Assembly (NCBI GenBank): GCA_012798695.1
Contig: JAAZMR010000052.1
Span: 42,719-106,718 of the forward strand
Source of the DNA: Bacillota bacterium
GTDB taxonomy: Bacteria; Bacillota; Limnochordia; DTU087
DNA length: 64,000 nucleotides
Reading direction: 5' to 3'
Part shown: in pieces, positions 52,551 through 60,853 of the stretch
Position numbering within the stretch: the first letter of the stretch is position 1
Layout: each line of letters opens with the position of its first letter
Notes under the pieces: model-generated
Told to the model about the DNA's origin: nothing
The model's input: the letters and a program-made list of their open reading frames with translations, nothing else
Databases searched by the model: none
Made by a program: the position numbers and the translations under genes

Positions 52551-54752
52551 CTAAGACAACCAGGCAGAGATCGCGGCGAGAGTCTCCTCCCCCGATCTGG
52601 CCACTACCCGGCACTCAGGGATCGAGTGCAGAAAAATCTCTCCATAGGTCTTGGAAAGTAATCGGGTGTCACAGACGACCACTACTCCATGATCAGTTGT
52701 GCGCCTAATCAATCGCCCGAAGCCCTGCTTGAATCTGATCACCGCTTGGGGCAGCATATATTCGGCAAAGGCATTCAATCCATTCTCCTCTAATCGTCTA
52801 ACACGAGCAGATACGATGGGATGGCTGGGCACCTGAAAGGGCAGCTTCGTTAAGATTACACATGAGAGGGTCTCTCCAGGCACATCGACTCCTTCCCAGA
52901 AGCTGCTAGTGCCAAAAAGAACAGACCTGGTATCTGCTCGAAACCGGTCCAAAAGCAACCCTCTAGCTGCTTTTCCCTGGCAAAGGGCCGAAATGCCCGC
53001 ATCCGCTAGAGAGTCCTTACAATATGCATAGACCTCATTCAACAGCCTGTAGGACGTAAACAAGACAAAAGCCCGCCCCAAAGTAACCAAAAGTACATCC
53101 AAAATGTACGTGGCCAGATCCTTCCCATATCTGCCCTGCCGGGGGGCTTCTATGTCTGTTGGAACACAGAGAAGCGCCTGTTCTCTATAATCAAAGGGAG
53201 ACCCGATGATCTCCTCTAGAGGGGGTGCCGATAAGCAGTGCTCTTCGTTCATATCCCCTTCCAAATCCAAACCGAGTCGCTGGCAAATATGATCAAAGCA
53301 CTGGTCAATGGCCAGGGTTGCTGATGTAAAGATCGCCCCCTGCAGATTCTGATATACAAATGCTCTCAGCGGTTCTGATACCTCGATGGGTGCAGCATGA
53401 AGATTAGGCTCTCGGCGCCTACCACTTAGTGCTGCCCAATACACAAAATCAGGATCTGGGTCTCCCGATATAAATTCAAATACTCTGCGATTTCCCGACA
53501 GACGACTGCAAATAGCACCAAGTTCGGCTCGGACCGTATGCCAAGTTTCGCCGTCTCCGGCAGACAGACAGTCTCTCAGGCTCGTGACAGCAGCCTCTAA
53601 CTGATCGAGGCCATTGACCAAATCAACCCGTTCCTGAGCCATGATCTGCCAGAGTTTTATGGCTCCCGGAGTAGGAGGCAAAGCCAGAACCCGGTCAGAA
53701 GAGCTCCGTGTCCCCATTAGGCGTACCAACTCACCAAAGAACCGATTGCTCACTATTTCCAGTCCCCGTAAAGCCGGAATCACTTCCTGCTCTATCTGTT
53801 GAATCGCTGTCTGTGCTCGCTGTGCAGGTAAACCGCCTTCTGAACTCAACAGTGATCGTATGTAAGGGAGTATGCCTGAGGCCCTTCCTCGCCTAACTCG
53901 CTGTAGGCGACTAAGCAACCGAGTAATGCCCACACGGCCGATGGTGAACCCGAAATATTCAGTAGCCACATCTTCTACATGGTGAGCTTCATCCCAAATT
54001 ACATAACGGTACGGCGGCAGTACTGACCACTGCGTATCGAAACCCAGAACCTGGCGGAGAGACAGATCCGCAAAGAGCAAGTGATGATTGACAATGATAA
54101 TGTCTGCTTCAAAAGCCTGTTTGCGTTCGGCAAAATAAAAACACCTTTCCAGGTAAGGACAGTCAGCTCGTAAGCAAATATCACCCTCGGCACAGACTTC
54201 CCACCATGTCTCCTCACTCAGGGGAAAATCCACCTCACTGCGAGAACCGGTTTTGCACCTGCTCACCCACTCGGCCAGTGCTGTAAGCTCTTGCTCTCCA
54301 TTTTCCCATAAACCGACCTGGCGCTGTTGACCGACAGCAAGAAAGCGGCTGAGGCAAAGGTAGTTGCTCCAACCCTTGATCACTGCTACCCGGAAGGCAA
54401 TATCCAATACGCTCTGCAAGAATGGCACATCTTTGTTGATCAACTGCTCCTGAAGCGTAATCGTATTGGTTGAGACGATTACTTTTTCTCCGGAAAGGGT
54501 AGCCCAATAGGCCGCCGGAATCAAATAGGCTAAGGATTTGCCCGTACCGGTTCCTGCTTCGATCAGCCCCACCCGGCCTTGCCAAAGCGCCTGGGCCACA
54601 GTCCGCGCCATAGCAATCTGCCCCACACGGTATTCATAGTCATGCAGGTTTTGGGCGATGGCTCCTTCAGGTTTCAGCACATCATTGATTCGATCCAGAA
54701 ACTCTGAAAGACTGCGTTTTTCTGTATTTGCGTGCTTGTTTACGGCACCCAT
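52551..54752 (-). CDS. dinG: DinG/XPD-type ATP-dependent DNA helicase
   Basis: Superfamily 2 iron-sulphur helicase of about 733 residues. Walker A AGTGTGKSLAYLIPA, an iron-sulphur cysteine set (WWEVC, GDIC, ADC, ERC) between about residues 190 and 215, NHHLLFADL, the DEAH box VIWDEAHHVED, and the C-terminal SFWEGVDVPGETL and RFKQGFGRLIRRTTDHG. It unwinds 5'-3', removing R-loops and other structures. No exonuclease domain is fused, unlike the Bacillus DinG. Start: ATG at 54752 with AGGGG upstream, avoiding overlap with the next gene. Confidence 0.9.
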   Translation of the reverse strand: MGAVNKHANTEKRSLSEFLDRINDVLKPEGAIAQNLHDYEYRVGQIAMARTVAQALWQGRVGLIEAGTGTGKSLAYLIPAAYWATLSGEKVIVSTNTITLQEQLINKDVPFLQSVLDIAFRVAVIKGWSNYLCLSRFLAVGQQRQVGLWENGEQELTALAEWVSRCKTGSRSEVDFPLSEETWWEVCAEGDICLRADCPYLERCFYFAERKQAFEADIIIVNHHLLFADLSLRQVLGFDTQWSVLPPYRYVIWDEAHHVEDVATEYFGFTIGRVGITRLLSRLQRVRRGRASGILPYIRSLLSSEGGLPAQRAQTAIQQIEQEVIPALRGLEIVSNRFFGELVRLMGTRSSSDRVLALPPTPGAIKLWQIMAQERVDLVNGLDQLEAAVTSLRDCLSAGDGETWHTVRAELGAICSRLSGNRRVFEFISGDPDPDFVYWAALSGRRREPNLHAAPIEVSEPLRAFVYQNLQGAIFTSATLAIDQCFDHICQRLGLDLEGDMNEEHCLSAPPLEEIIGSPFDYREQALLCVPTDIEAPRQGRYGKDLATYILDVLLVTLGRAFVLFTSYRLLNEVYAYCKDSLADAGISALCQGKAARGLLLDRFRADTRSVLFGTSSFWEGVDVPGETLSCVILTKLPFQVPSHPIVSARVRRLEENGLNAFAEYMLPQAVIRFKQGFGRLIRRTTDHGVVVVCDTRLLSKTYGEIFLHSIPECRVVARSGEETLAAISAWLS

Positions 54753-54817
54753 GCTGCAATGCCCCTGTCTATTAGCTCTCCCCACATTATTCGCTTCCTG
54801 CGGGCTATACCCTTCTG

Positions 54818-55669
54818 TTAGGGCCCTTTCCGCCCCCAACGGTCCAGAGCTTCCAGCAATGAGTGGTTCTCAATAACCTGAGATAGAGAAATCCGCTCCG
54901 CTAACAAGTGAAGTATGATCAGACTTATGAGTAATAGAAATCTTACCGTCAAAGAAAGCACGCAGCAGCTAGTCAGTCCCAGCAATGCCCCCAGAGCGTT
55001 GGCCCCCACATCTCCCATCATGGCCTCTCCTTTTAGATCAAAGGGAAGATAGCCTAATAGGCCTCCGATCCAAGGCAAGAGGGCCAAACTTATGGGGTTG
55101 CCTGTAAGCATGAGCAGTAGGGAGCTGACTAGAAAGACCTTGCCAGCACGTCCAGGCCGCAGGTCCAAGAGGTTGAGAGTATTGGCCGCTATTGGCATGA
55201 TTAGACCATCAACGAGAAAAGCAAACAACCACTGCCGAGAAAGCGGGTCTATCGCTCCTAGTCGGAGTGCTGCCAGTACCAATCCAAACGCTACTCCCTG
55301 CAGGGCCTTAATTGCACCACTGGTGAGATGACCCTGAATCAGGGCAATACCATGGCCCTTAAGGCCGGTCTCTCGGCGAGACCCCACTAGGTCATCGAAT
55401 AGGCCCAACAACCCGTAACCCAAAACAGTGGTGATATATAAGGCAGCAAGAGAAACACCCAAACCTTCGTTAGGATAGAAAAGAGGTGACAGCAATAGTG
55501 GGCTGGTGACACATCCAGCCCAGATAACCAGAAAACCAGCACCTACAGGAATAAGCTCACCCCGGTAGTTCTGCCGCAAGGCTCCCTCCTTTCTCAGCAA
55601 CTCCAGCAAAGCCGGCATAATCTCGTAAGTCATCAGCCCGGATATCGTTGAGATCAGAATGCTATACAA
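54818..55669 (-). CDS. MraY/WecA/TagO-like polyprenyl-phosphate transferase
   Basis: Integral membrane protein of 283 residues with about 9-10 helices. It has the family's Asp-rich loop GLLGLFDDLVG, the NTLNLLDLRPGRA block corresponding to NxxNxxDGxDGL with the usual Gly positions changed to LRPGR, and MGDVGANALGALLG. The divergence from MraY in the second motif suggests a different sugar-phosphate donor or a degenerate enzyme. TTG start at 55669 after GGAGG. It follows a family 2 glycosyltransferase and the steAB genes, suggesting a cell-surface polymer. Confidence 0.75.
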   Translation of the reverse strand: MYSILISTISGLMTYEIMPALLELLRKEGALRQNYRGELIPVGAGFLVIWAGCVTSPLLLSPLFYPNEGLGVSLAALYITTVLGYGLLGLFDDLVGSRRETGLKGHGIALIQGHLTSGAIKALQGVAFGLVLAALRLGAIDPLSRQWLFAFLVDGLIMPIAANTLNLLDLRPGRAGKVFLVSSLLLMLTGNPISLALLPWIGGLLGYLPFDLKGEAMMGDVGANALGALLGLTSCCVLSLTVRFLLLISLIILHLLAERISLSQVIENHSLLEALDRWGRKGP

Positions 55670-55696
55670 ACACCGCTCCTCCCGCCCATAGCCGGT

Positions 55697-56365
55697 CTAG
55701 ATTAGCCAGCGCCAATGGCGAACAATGGCCAAAAATACGTGCAGAAACTGGCGACCACGGTGGACCACGCCCTTCCAGTCCTTAGTGGTCCGGCGATGAC
55801 TCATCAGAACCGGGACCTCCACCATACGATATCCCCGTCGATGTACTCCCATACTCAAAGCAGTTTCCACACCAAAACCACCGCTAAAACCCAGCTCGCG
55901 CCAGATCTGTCGCCTGAAGGCTCTTTGGCCTGAAAGCGGCTGGGCCATCTTAGGACCCCCACTTCGCTGAACGGCCCACCGAGATAATCTTTGCGCCAGG
56001 CCAAACCCACCTTTCCCAGCAGACAGAGGTATAACGGCTATAGACATATCAGCCTCACCCCTCATTACTGGCCTGAGCAAAGCGATTGCTTCTTGCGCCG
56101 TATCCTGTAAATCTGCATCCAGCAGCAGCAATATCTCTCCTTGGGAGATCGCACAACCTACCTGAAGAGCTTGGCCTTTCCCACAGTTTTCTGCCAAGGA
56201 AAAAGTAATGGCTCCAGCTTCTTTCGACTCATCTGCCGTCCGATCCCGGGAACCATCATCAATAACAATAATTTCATCAATTTCGTCAACTGCCTGTAGT
56301 GCCGACACAGTCTTGGCAATGGTTTTCTCTTCGTCAAACGCCGGAATGATGGCCGATACCAACAT
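55697..56365 (-). CDS. Family 2 glycosyltransferase (DPM1-like)
   Basis: Cytoplasmic GT-A glycosyltransferase of 222 residues: VSAIIPAFDEEKTIAKTVSAL, VIDDGSRDRTADE, the donor/metal motif LLLLDADLQDT, and a C-terminal RTTKDWKGVVHRGRQF. The dolichyl-phosphate mannose synthase-like pattern suggests transfer to a polyprenyl phosphate or a lipid. No C-terminal membrane helices. Between steB and the MraY-like gene. Confidence 0.82.
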   Translation of the reverse strand: MLVSAIIPAFDEEKTIAKTVSALQAVDEIDEIIVIDDGSRDRTADESKEAGAITFSLAENCGKGQALQVGCAISQGEILLLLDADLQDTAQEAIALLRPVMRGEADMSIAVIPLSAGKGGFGLAQRLSRWAVQRSGGPKMAQPLSGQRAFRRQIWRELGFSGGFGVETALSMGVHRRGYRMVEVPVLMSHRRTTKDWKGVVHRGRQFLHVFLAIVRHWRWLI

Positions 56366-56421
56366 TGCTGCCAGTCCTTTCCAACCTGTAAAGCCTCGAA
56401 GCCGCGGCTTGGGTACCTAAC

Positions 56422-57279
56422 TCACTGACGTGCTCTGGTTCTGGTCTGACCAAATGGTAGCCAAGGTCCCTGGGCACTCTTCCCCGCCCCATAATAACCG
56501 CTCTCCCTGGCCATTAATCCCCGGATTAACCCGACTCGGCCAGCGACACTATCGAGATTATCTAAGGCCAACACTTCTCCCTGTGCCAGCTCATGCAGGT
56601 GTGTTTCTATCTCTCTTGTACCAACCACAGCTACAGTTATACCCGCGGCTATCGCTTCGTCTACTAGGAGCCTTTCCCATACAGCCGTACTGTCACCACC
56701 AGTACCGACCAACACCAACATATCAACAGTGCCAGCAGTAGCTATTGCAGATTTGTCTCCCAAGAGGCCTACTGCATCATCTGTCAAGGCCAAGAGGTTG
56801 ACAGTCAGACCTTCAGGATCTTGGCCAGAAGGCATCTCCCCCACATCCTCACCGGCCGCCGAAAGTGTGGCACTACCCTGCAAAAGCCCAGCCATCAGCC
56901 TGCTGCTGGCTATCCGGGCTCCGGCCTGTGCCAGAAGTTTTTCTAAAGTTGTTTGCCAGCTATCCTGCCATGTCTCACTGCCATAGACTATTGTCACTGA
57001 ACGACCGATCAGTGCTTCCTCCACCAGGGGCAACTCCAGAGCTGCAAAGAGACTCTCCTGTTCCTGCAGCTTGCCATGGAGTTGAGCATTCTCTGTTTCT
57101 AAAAGGCTGCGCTCTGCCTGAAGTGTATCAAAGCGTTTCTCTAATCCTACAATCAGCTTTTCCTGGCTTTCCACGAGTCTGCCCTCATCCAGGAGGCTAG
57201 CTCCTATCAGGATTCCCAGCCCCAAGGCAAGAAAGACTGCTACTAGGGATGCGATATGATACCTAATATCCAGGATCAT
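56422..57279 (-). CDS. steB: SteB/MctB-like membrane protein
   Basis: Protein of about 285 residues with one N-terminal membrane helix (YHIASLVAVFLALGLGILIGASLL) and an adjacent coiled coil (ESQEKLIVGLEKRFDTLQAERSLLETENAQL), then a globular extracytoplasmic domain. It matches the family annotated as MctB copper transporter in mycobacteria and as SteB in corynebacteria, where it works with SteA at the division ring. The copper label is probably misleading here. ATG at 57279 with GGGGGCGGG upstream. Partner steA is directly upstream. Confidence 0.83.
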   Translation of the reverse strand: MILDIRYHIASLVAVFLALGLGILIGASLLDEGRLVESQEKLIVGLEKRFDTLQAERSLLETENAQLHGKLQEQESLFAALELPLVEEALIGRSVTIVYGSETWQDSWQTTLEKLLAQAGARIASSRLMAGLLQGSATLSAAGEDVGEMPSGQDPEGLTVNLLALTDDAVGLLGDKSAIATAGTVDMLVLVGTGGDSTAVWERLLVDEAIAAGITVAVVGTREIETHLHELAQGEVLALDNLDSVAGRVGLIRGLMARESGYYGAGKSAQGPWLPFGQTRTRARQ

Positions 57280-57313
57280 GGGCCCGCCCCCTTTCAGGAG
57301 CTCATATGGCACT

Positions 57314-58438
57314 TTACCATTTCCAGGCTAAGCGTACCTGCAGTAACACCAAACGCAACACTTGTCGTACCGGAGAAGATAGAAGCAAAAGCAAAGCCAG
57401 AGGCAAAGCTGCGGCTATCAAGACCTGTAACAGGTAATGATGACCAAACCTAATCTTATATAGCTCACTTACTCCTCGAGCATCAACCAACACTGAACCG
57501 ATCTTTAGCCGGACTAGGAAAGTACTGGCCATACCTGGCCGACCTTTTTCCAAGAAGTCGATCATCCCAGAATGCGTACCAACGGCCACGATCAACGCAG
57601 CTCCCAATTCATACGCCAACAGTAGGGCGATATCTTCACTGGTCCCGGGGGCAGCCACTGTCTTGGCATCTAAGCCAAGCTCCCGCACACGCTCCAAACC
57701 AGGGGCCCGACCGTCAGGATAGGCGTGTACCAAGATCTCTGCCCCACTGAGTAAAGCTGTATCAGAGACGCTATCCATGTCACCCACGATCATGTCGACC
57801 CTCTGGCCAATCTCCAACAGTGCATCGGCTCCACCATCTACACCGATCAGAACCGGCTTAACCTCGTTAATATAGGACCGCAGAGCATGAAGATCCGCTC
57901 TATAGTTATGCCCCCTCACCACCACGACTACATGGCGACCCTCAAAATCTGTATCGAGCTGGGGAAATTCTACTCCGCCAAGGACAAAACCCTTCTCGCG
58001 TTGGGCAAATTCCAGGGTGTTGTCAATAAACTCCTCCGCCAGAGGTATCAAATTGGATTGAGCTTGGGCCATTTGCCTTCTGATTATGCTTTCGGTAAGA
58101 ATAGTGCCTTCCGCGATGAGCTCCCGATTCTCGCCCTCGATCCGATTGCCAACTATCCGAATGAGTTCTCCCTCGGTCACTTTTGTGAAAATGTCTGCCC
58201 CAACTTGATCGAGCAACACAATCCCATATTCCGCTAATAATCGGGGGCCCAAATTGGGATATCGCCCTGTACTGAAAGCATGTGCATTAATGACAGCCTT
58301 AACACGGGCTTCCAGAAGAGACTGCGCAGCGATTTCATCGAGATCCGCATGGTCGATGATGGCAATATCGCCAGGCCGCAATCTCTTAGTCAGGTCTTTA
58401 GTCTTGCGATCTACCCGGGCAATTCCCTGCAGCCTCAT
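57314..58438 (-). CDS. steA: Putative cytokinetic-ring protein SteA
   Basis: Product of about 374 residues. A large soluble N-terminal part resembles a thiamine pyrophosphokinase-type fold, with KRLRPGDIAIIDHADLD, GVDGGADALLEIGQRVDMIVGDMDSVSDTAL and APGTSEDIALLLAYELGA; a single C-terminal membrane helix (HYLLQVLIAAALPLALLLLL) follows. In Corynebacterium SteA with SteB localises to the septum. ATG at 58438 with AGGAGG upstream; the frame extends further but lacks a ribosome site there. It follows spo0A after a terminator. Confidence 0.88.
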   Translation of the reverse strand: MRLQGIARVDRKTKDLTKRLRPGDIAIIDHADLDEIAAQSLLEARVKAVINAHAFSTGRYPNLGPRLLAEYGIVLLDQVGADIFTKVTEGELIRIVGNRIEGENRELIAEGTILTESIIRRQMAQAQSNLIPLAEEFIDNTLEFAQREKGFVLGGVEFPQLDTDFEGRHVVVVVRGHNYRADLHALRSYINEVKPVLIGVDGGADALLEIGQRVDMIVGDMDSVSDTALLSGAEILVHAYPDGRAPGLERVRELGLDAKTVAAPGTSEDIALLLAYELGAALIVAVGTHSGMIDFLEKGRPGMASTFLVRLKIGSVLVDARGVSELYKIRFGHHYLLQVLIAAALPLALLLLLSSPVRQVLRLVLLQVRLAWKW

Positions 58439-58454
58439 CCTAGCGAACCTCCTA

Positions 58455-58490
58455 CGCAAAAACGGGAGAAGATAGTCTCCTCCCGCTTGA
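58455..58490 (-). terminator. Terminator of spo0A
   Basis: GCGGGAGGAGA and TCTTCTCCCG pair (one bulge) around a short loop, followed by TTTTTGCG on the minus strand, about 50 bp after the spo0A stop and just before the steA ribosome site. Confidence 0.78.
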
Positions 58491-58536
58491 TAGTATTGCA
58501 TAATCACTATCGGTCTATACCTAGGCCACTTTAGAC

Positions 58537-59337
58537 CTATCCTGAGTTAGACAGCGCCCCCTTCATCTTTAGCTCCAACCTAATCTGATCAGCAATTTTC
58601 GCAATAAACGAGGAATTGGTGGGGCGCCCTCGGTTGGCATCGACCGAATACCCAAAAGTCCTATGTAACACATCCATATCCCCTCGAGACCAAGCTGTCT
58701 CAATAGCGTGCCGCATGGCTCTCTCTACCTTGTCAGGCGATGTCTTGTTGCGCTTGGCAATGGCTGGATACAATACTTTGGTCACTTGACCCAATCGTTC
58801 AGGATTATCTACCACCATGAAAATAGCGTCTTTCAGATACTGATAGCCTTTATAGTGAGCCGGTATCCCGATCTCAGTGATGCGCTGGGCGATCATGTCT
58901 TCGATGATCGCCTTCTTCTGCTGAGCTGTCAGCATATGCTGCCTTCCCTTGAACACACCACTATGATCAGTGATCTCACGAATCCGCTGCATCAGAATGG
59001 GCGGATCAAAGGGTTTCATCACAAAGCTATCCGCACCTAGCCTCAAGGCAGTTTCTAGAAAGTGATCAGCGCCAAATGCACTGAGGATCAGAAACTTGCT
59101 AGTTACTCCGGTCCGCTTCATGTGCTCTAGCACACCGAGTCCATCCAAATGTGGCAGGACCAAATCTAGGATCACCACATCAGGAGCTAGCTCTGGAATC
59201 TTTCTCACTGCCGTGCGGCCGTCATGCACAATACCCACACAGACAAGATCCGGCTCTCTGGCGATCCAGTCCTGCAAAAGGGCGCAGAATTCCTTGTTAT
59301 CATCTACTAGCATTACTCGAGTTGCCTCGCCCTTCAC
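58537..59337 (-). CDS. spo0A: Sporulation response regulator Spo0A
   Basis: Master regulator of sporulation. The 266 residues have a receiver domain (VMLVDDNKEF acidic pair, phosphoacceptor Asp in DVVILDLVLPHLDGLG, KFLILSAFG, FVMKPFDP) and the Spo0A DNA-binding domain (GIPAHYKGYQYLKDAIFMVVDNPERLGQVTKVLYPAIAKRN, SRGDMDVLHRTFGYSVDANRGRPTNSSFIAKIADQIRLEL). I place the start at GTG 59335-59337 with GGGTGG close upstream, giving the usual length; the reading frame runs on to 59544 but that part overlaps spoIVB and the promoter. Follows spoIVB. Confidence 0.96.
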   Translation of the reverse strand: MKGEATRVMLVDDNKEFCALLQDWIAREPDLVCVGIVHDGRTAVRKIPELAPDVVILDLVLPHLDGLGVLEHMKRTGVTSKFLILSAFGADHFLETALRLGADSFVMKPFDPPILMQRIREITDHSGVFKGRQHMLTAQQKKAIIEDMIAQRITEIGIPAHYKGYQYLKDAIFMVVDNPERLGQVTKVLYPAIAKRNKTSPDKVERAMRHAIETAWSRGDMDVLHRTFGYSVDANRGRPTNSSFIAKIADQIRLELKMKGALSNSG

Positions 59338-59370
59338 TGCTACCACCCCATAGATCTCGTGCCTGGTTTC

Positions 59371-59400
59371 ATATTCGTCGCTTGACCGGCCGGTTCCTCC
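59371..59400 (-). promoter_or_regulatory. Candidate sigma-H promoter of spo0A
   Basis: Minus strand GGAGGAACC (59392-59400), 12 bp, GACGAATAT (59371-59379). Compared with RnAGGAWWW-11/12-RnnGAATWW, all core AGGA and GAAT positions match; two of three W positions in the -35 do not. It lies between the spoIVB stop and the spo0A start, and B. subtilis spo0A has a sigma-H promoter. Confidence 0.55.
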
Positions 59401-59419
59401 TAGGCATGGCCCTGAAACC

Positions 59420-60757
59420 CTAGGAGGCTGCTGGGGTTTCGTATAGGTTAGCTGCTGTTTTCGCTTCCTTGCTTTCCCATAGGCCGGCTTCCTGTAACAT
59501 CCACTCCGCGAAAATTCCAAACCCTCGCTCAGGATCATTGACAAATACGTGGGTTACGGCTCCTACTAGAGCTCCATCCTGCAGTATAGGGCTCCCACTC
59601 ATTCCCTGAATAATGCCTCCCGTTCGCCTCAGGAGTCTTTCATCAGTCACCCTCAGGACCATACCTTTGTCGTCTGGGCGGTTTTGGGGTGTGACCTTGA
59701 TGATTTCAACGGCAAAGGACTCCACTTGTTCTCCATCAAGGACGGTCAGGATTTCGGCCGCTCCCAGCCGTACATGCGCGGCAAGAGCAACCGGCACCTC
59801 TCGATCCCACATGGAAGGGATCACATCGGCAGTCAGTCGGCCAAAAATGCCGAATTTCGTGTTCTTCTCTATGTTGCCGATGGCATCTCTCTCACTGCGA
59901 AAGGTCCCCCGCTTCTCCCCAGGGCTTCCCCGCACCCCGCGGCGGATTTCACTAATCTGTGCCCGAACGATGCGTCCATCATGAATCGTCACCGGACTGC
60001 TAGTTGGGGTGGTAACCAGGTGTCCCAACGCTCCATACCGCCGAGACGATGCGTGATAGAATGTCAGTGTGCCTACCCCGGCAGTAGGCTCTTCCAGCAC
60101 CATACCCAACATGTACCTGGTCTGGGCATCTGTGGGGCTAGTCGACATAGGTACTGGTATCGGCCGGACCCGAACGGTAAGCTGCTCATCACCTCTTCTA
60201 ATTGTAAAGACAACATCGCTATTCAGCTGACCAAGCCTATCCAGCAAAGCTGATACATGCTGAATACTCCGCACCGGCTGACCGGAGATTTCCTCGATTA
60301 TGTCCCCAGGCAATATTCCCGCATCTCGCGCGGGATGGTATTCGCGACCATCAGTACCAATCAGGGAAAAAGTCCGGCTCACAACTAGACCGCGGCTGCT
60401 CAGCAGAACCCCTACAGCCTGTCCCCCTGGACGCACAAAGACTTGGGAAACTACGTCGACGACCATTTGGCGCAGAGGAATCACGTCCAAGAAACGCAAT
60501 TCCAAGTCCACACGGCCTAGAGCCTGAGGGCGTAGGGCGATCCCATCATCTGTACGAATCAATAGTCCCTCTGAACCAGTCAGATTTCGCACCGTAAACA
60601 AAGGCAATACCTGCAACAGTTGTTCTTGCCCCGGCAGGAGCCGCATATGGCCTGGTATAGTGAGAAAAGCAACTAGTAGGAATGAGCCCGAAGAAATCAT
60701 GATGAGTAAAACGAAAGCAATGATCAGTCGTGTTTTGCCGCCACTTATGCCATTCAC
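59420..60757 (-). CDS. spoIVB: SpoIVB peptidase
   Basis: Forespore-secreted serine protease that signals activation of pro-sigma-K in the mother cell. From the GTG at 60757 the product has about 445 residues: a transmembrane/signal segment (LIIAFVLLIMISSGSFLLVAF), a PDZ domain (about 115-200, GVLLSSRGLVV...DAGILPGDIIEEISGQPV), and the S55 domain with His near 246 (GALGHLVTTP) and the nucleophile Ser near 387 in IIQGMSGSPILQDGALVGAVTH. AGGAG precedes this GTG; the ATG at 60775 has no ribosome site. Between recN and spo0A, as in all spore-formers. Confidence 0.95.
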   Translation of the reverse strand: MNGISGGKTRLIIAFVLLIMISSGSFLLVAFLTIPGHMRLLPGQEQLLQVLPLFTVRNLTGSEGLLIRTDDGIALRPQALGRVDLELRFLDVIPLRQMVVDVVSQVFVRPGGQAVGVLLSSRGLVVSRTFSLIGTDGREYHPARDAGILPGDIIEEISGQPVRSIQHVSALLDRLGQLNSDVVFTIRRGDEQLTVRVRPIPVPMSTSPTDAQTRYMLGMVLEEPTAGVGTLTFYHASSRRYGALGHLVTTPTSSPVTIHDGRIVRAQISEIRRGVRGSPGEKRGTFRSERDAIGNIEKNTKFGIFGRLTADVIPSMWDREVPVALAAHVRLGAAEILTVLDGEQVESFAVEIIKVTPQNRPDDKGMVLRVTDERLLRRTGGIIQGMSGSPILQDGALVGAVTHVFVNDPERGFGIFAEWMLQEAGLWESKEAKTAANLYETPAAS

Positions 60758-60789
60758 CGGCTTCACGCTCCTCATAGGGAGAAATCGGG

Positions 60790-60828
60790 AAACAAAAAAA
60801 GGGCCTAAGGCAGTGCCTGACCCTTATG
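60790..60828 (-). terminator. Terminator of recN
   Basis: AAGGGTCAGGC and GCCTTAGGCCCTT pair with small bulges and are followed by TTTTTTT on the minus strand, 30-60 bp beyond the recN stop and 35 bp before spoIVB, so spoIVB needs its own promoter. Confidence 0.8.
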
Positions 60829-60853
60829 ATTCCCGTCACCTACGGGAGCTATG

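Noticed and set aside
59338..59544. N-terminal extension of Spo0A by 69 residues
   Set aside because: The extension overlaps spoIVB and the candidate promoter, has no homology to Spo0A, and a GTG with a ribosome site gives the standard length.
59684..60253. Long plus-strand frame (189 residues) opposite spoIVB
   Set aside because: Fully antisense to a well-supported gene and without any recognisable motif; long antisense frames are common at this base composition.
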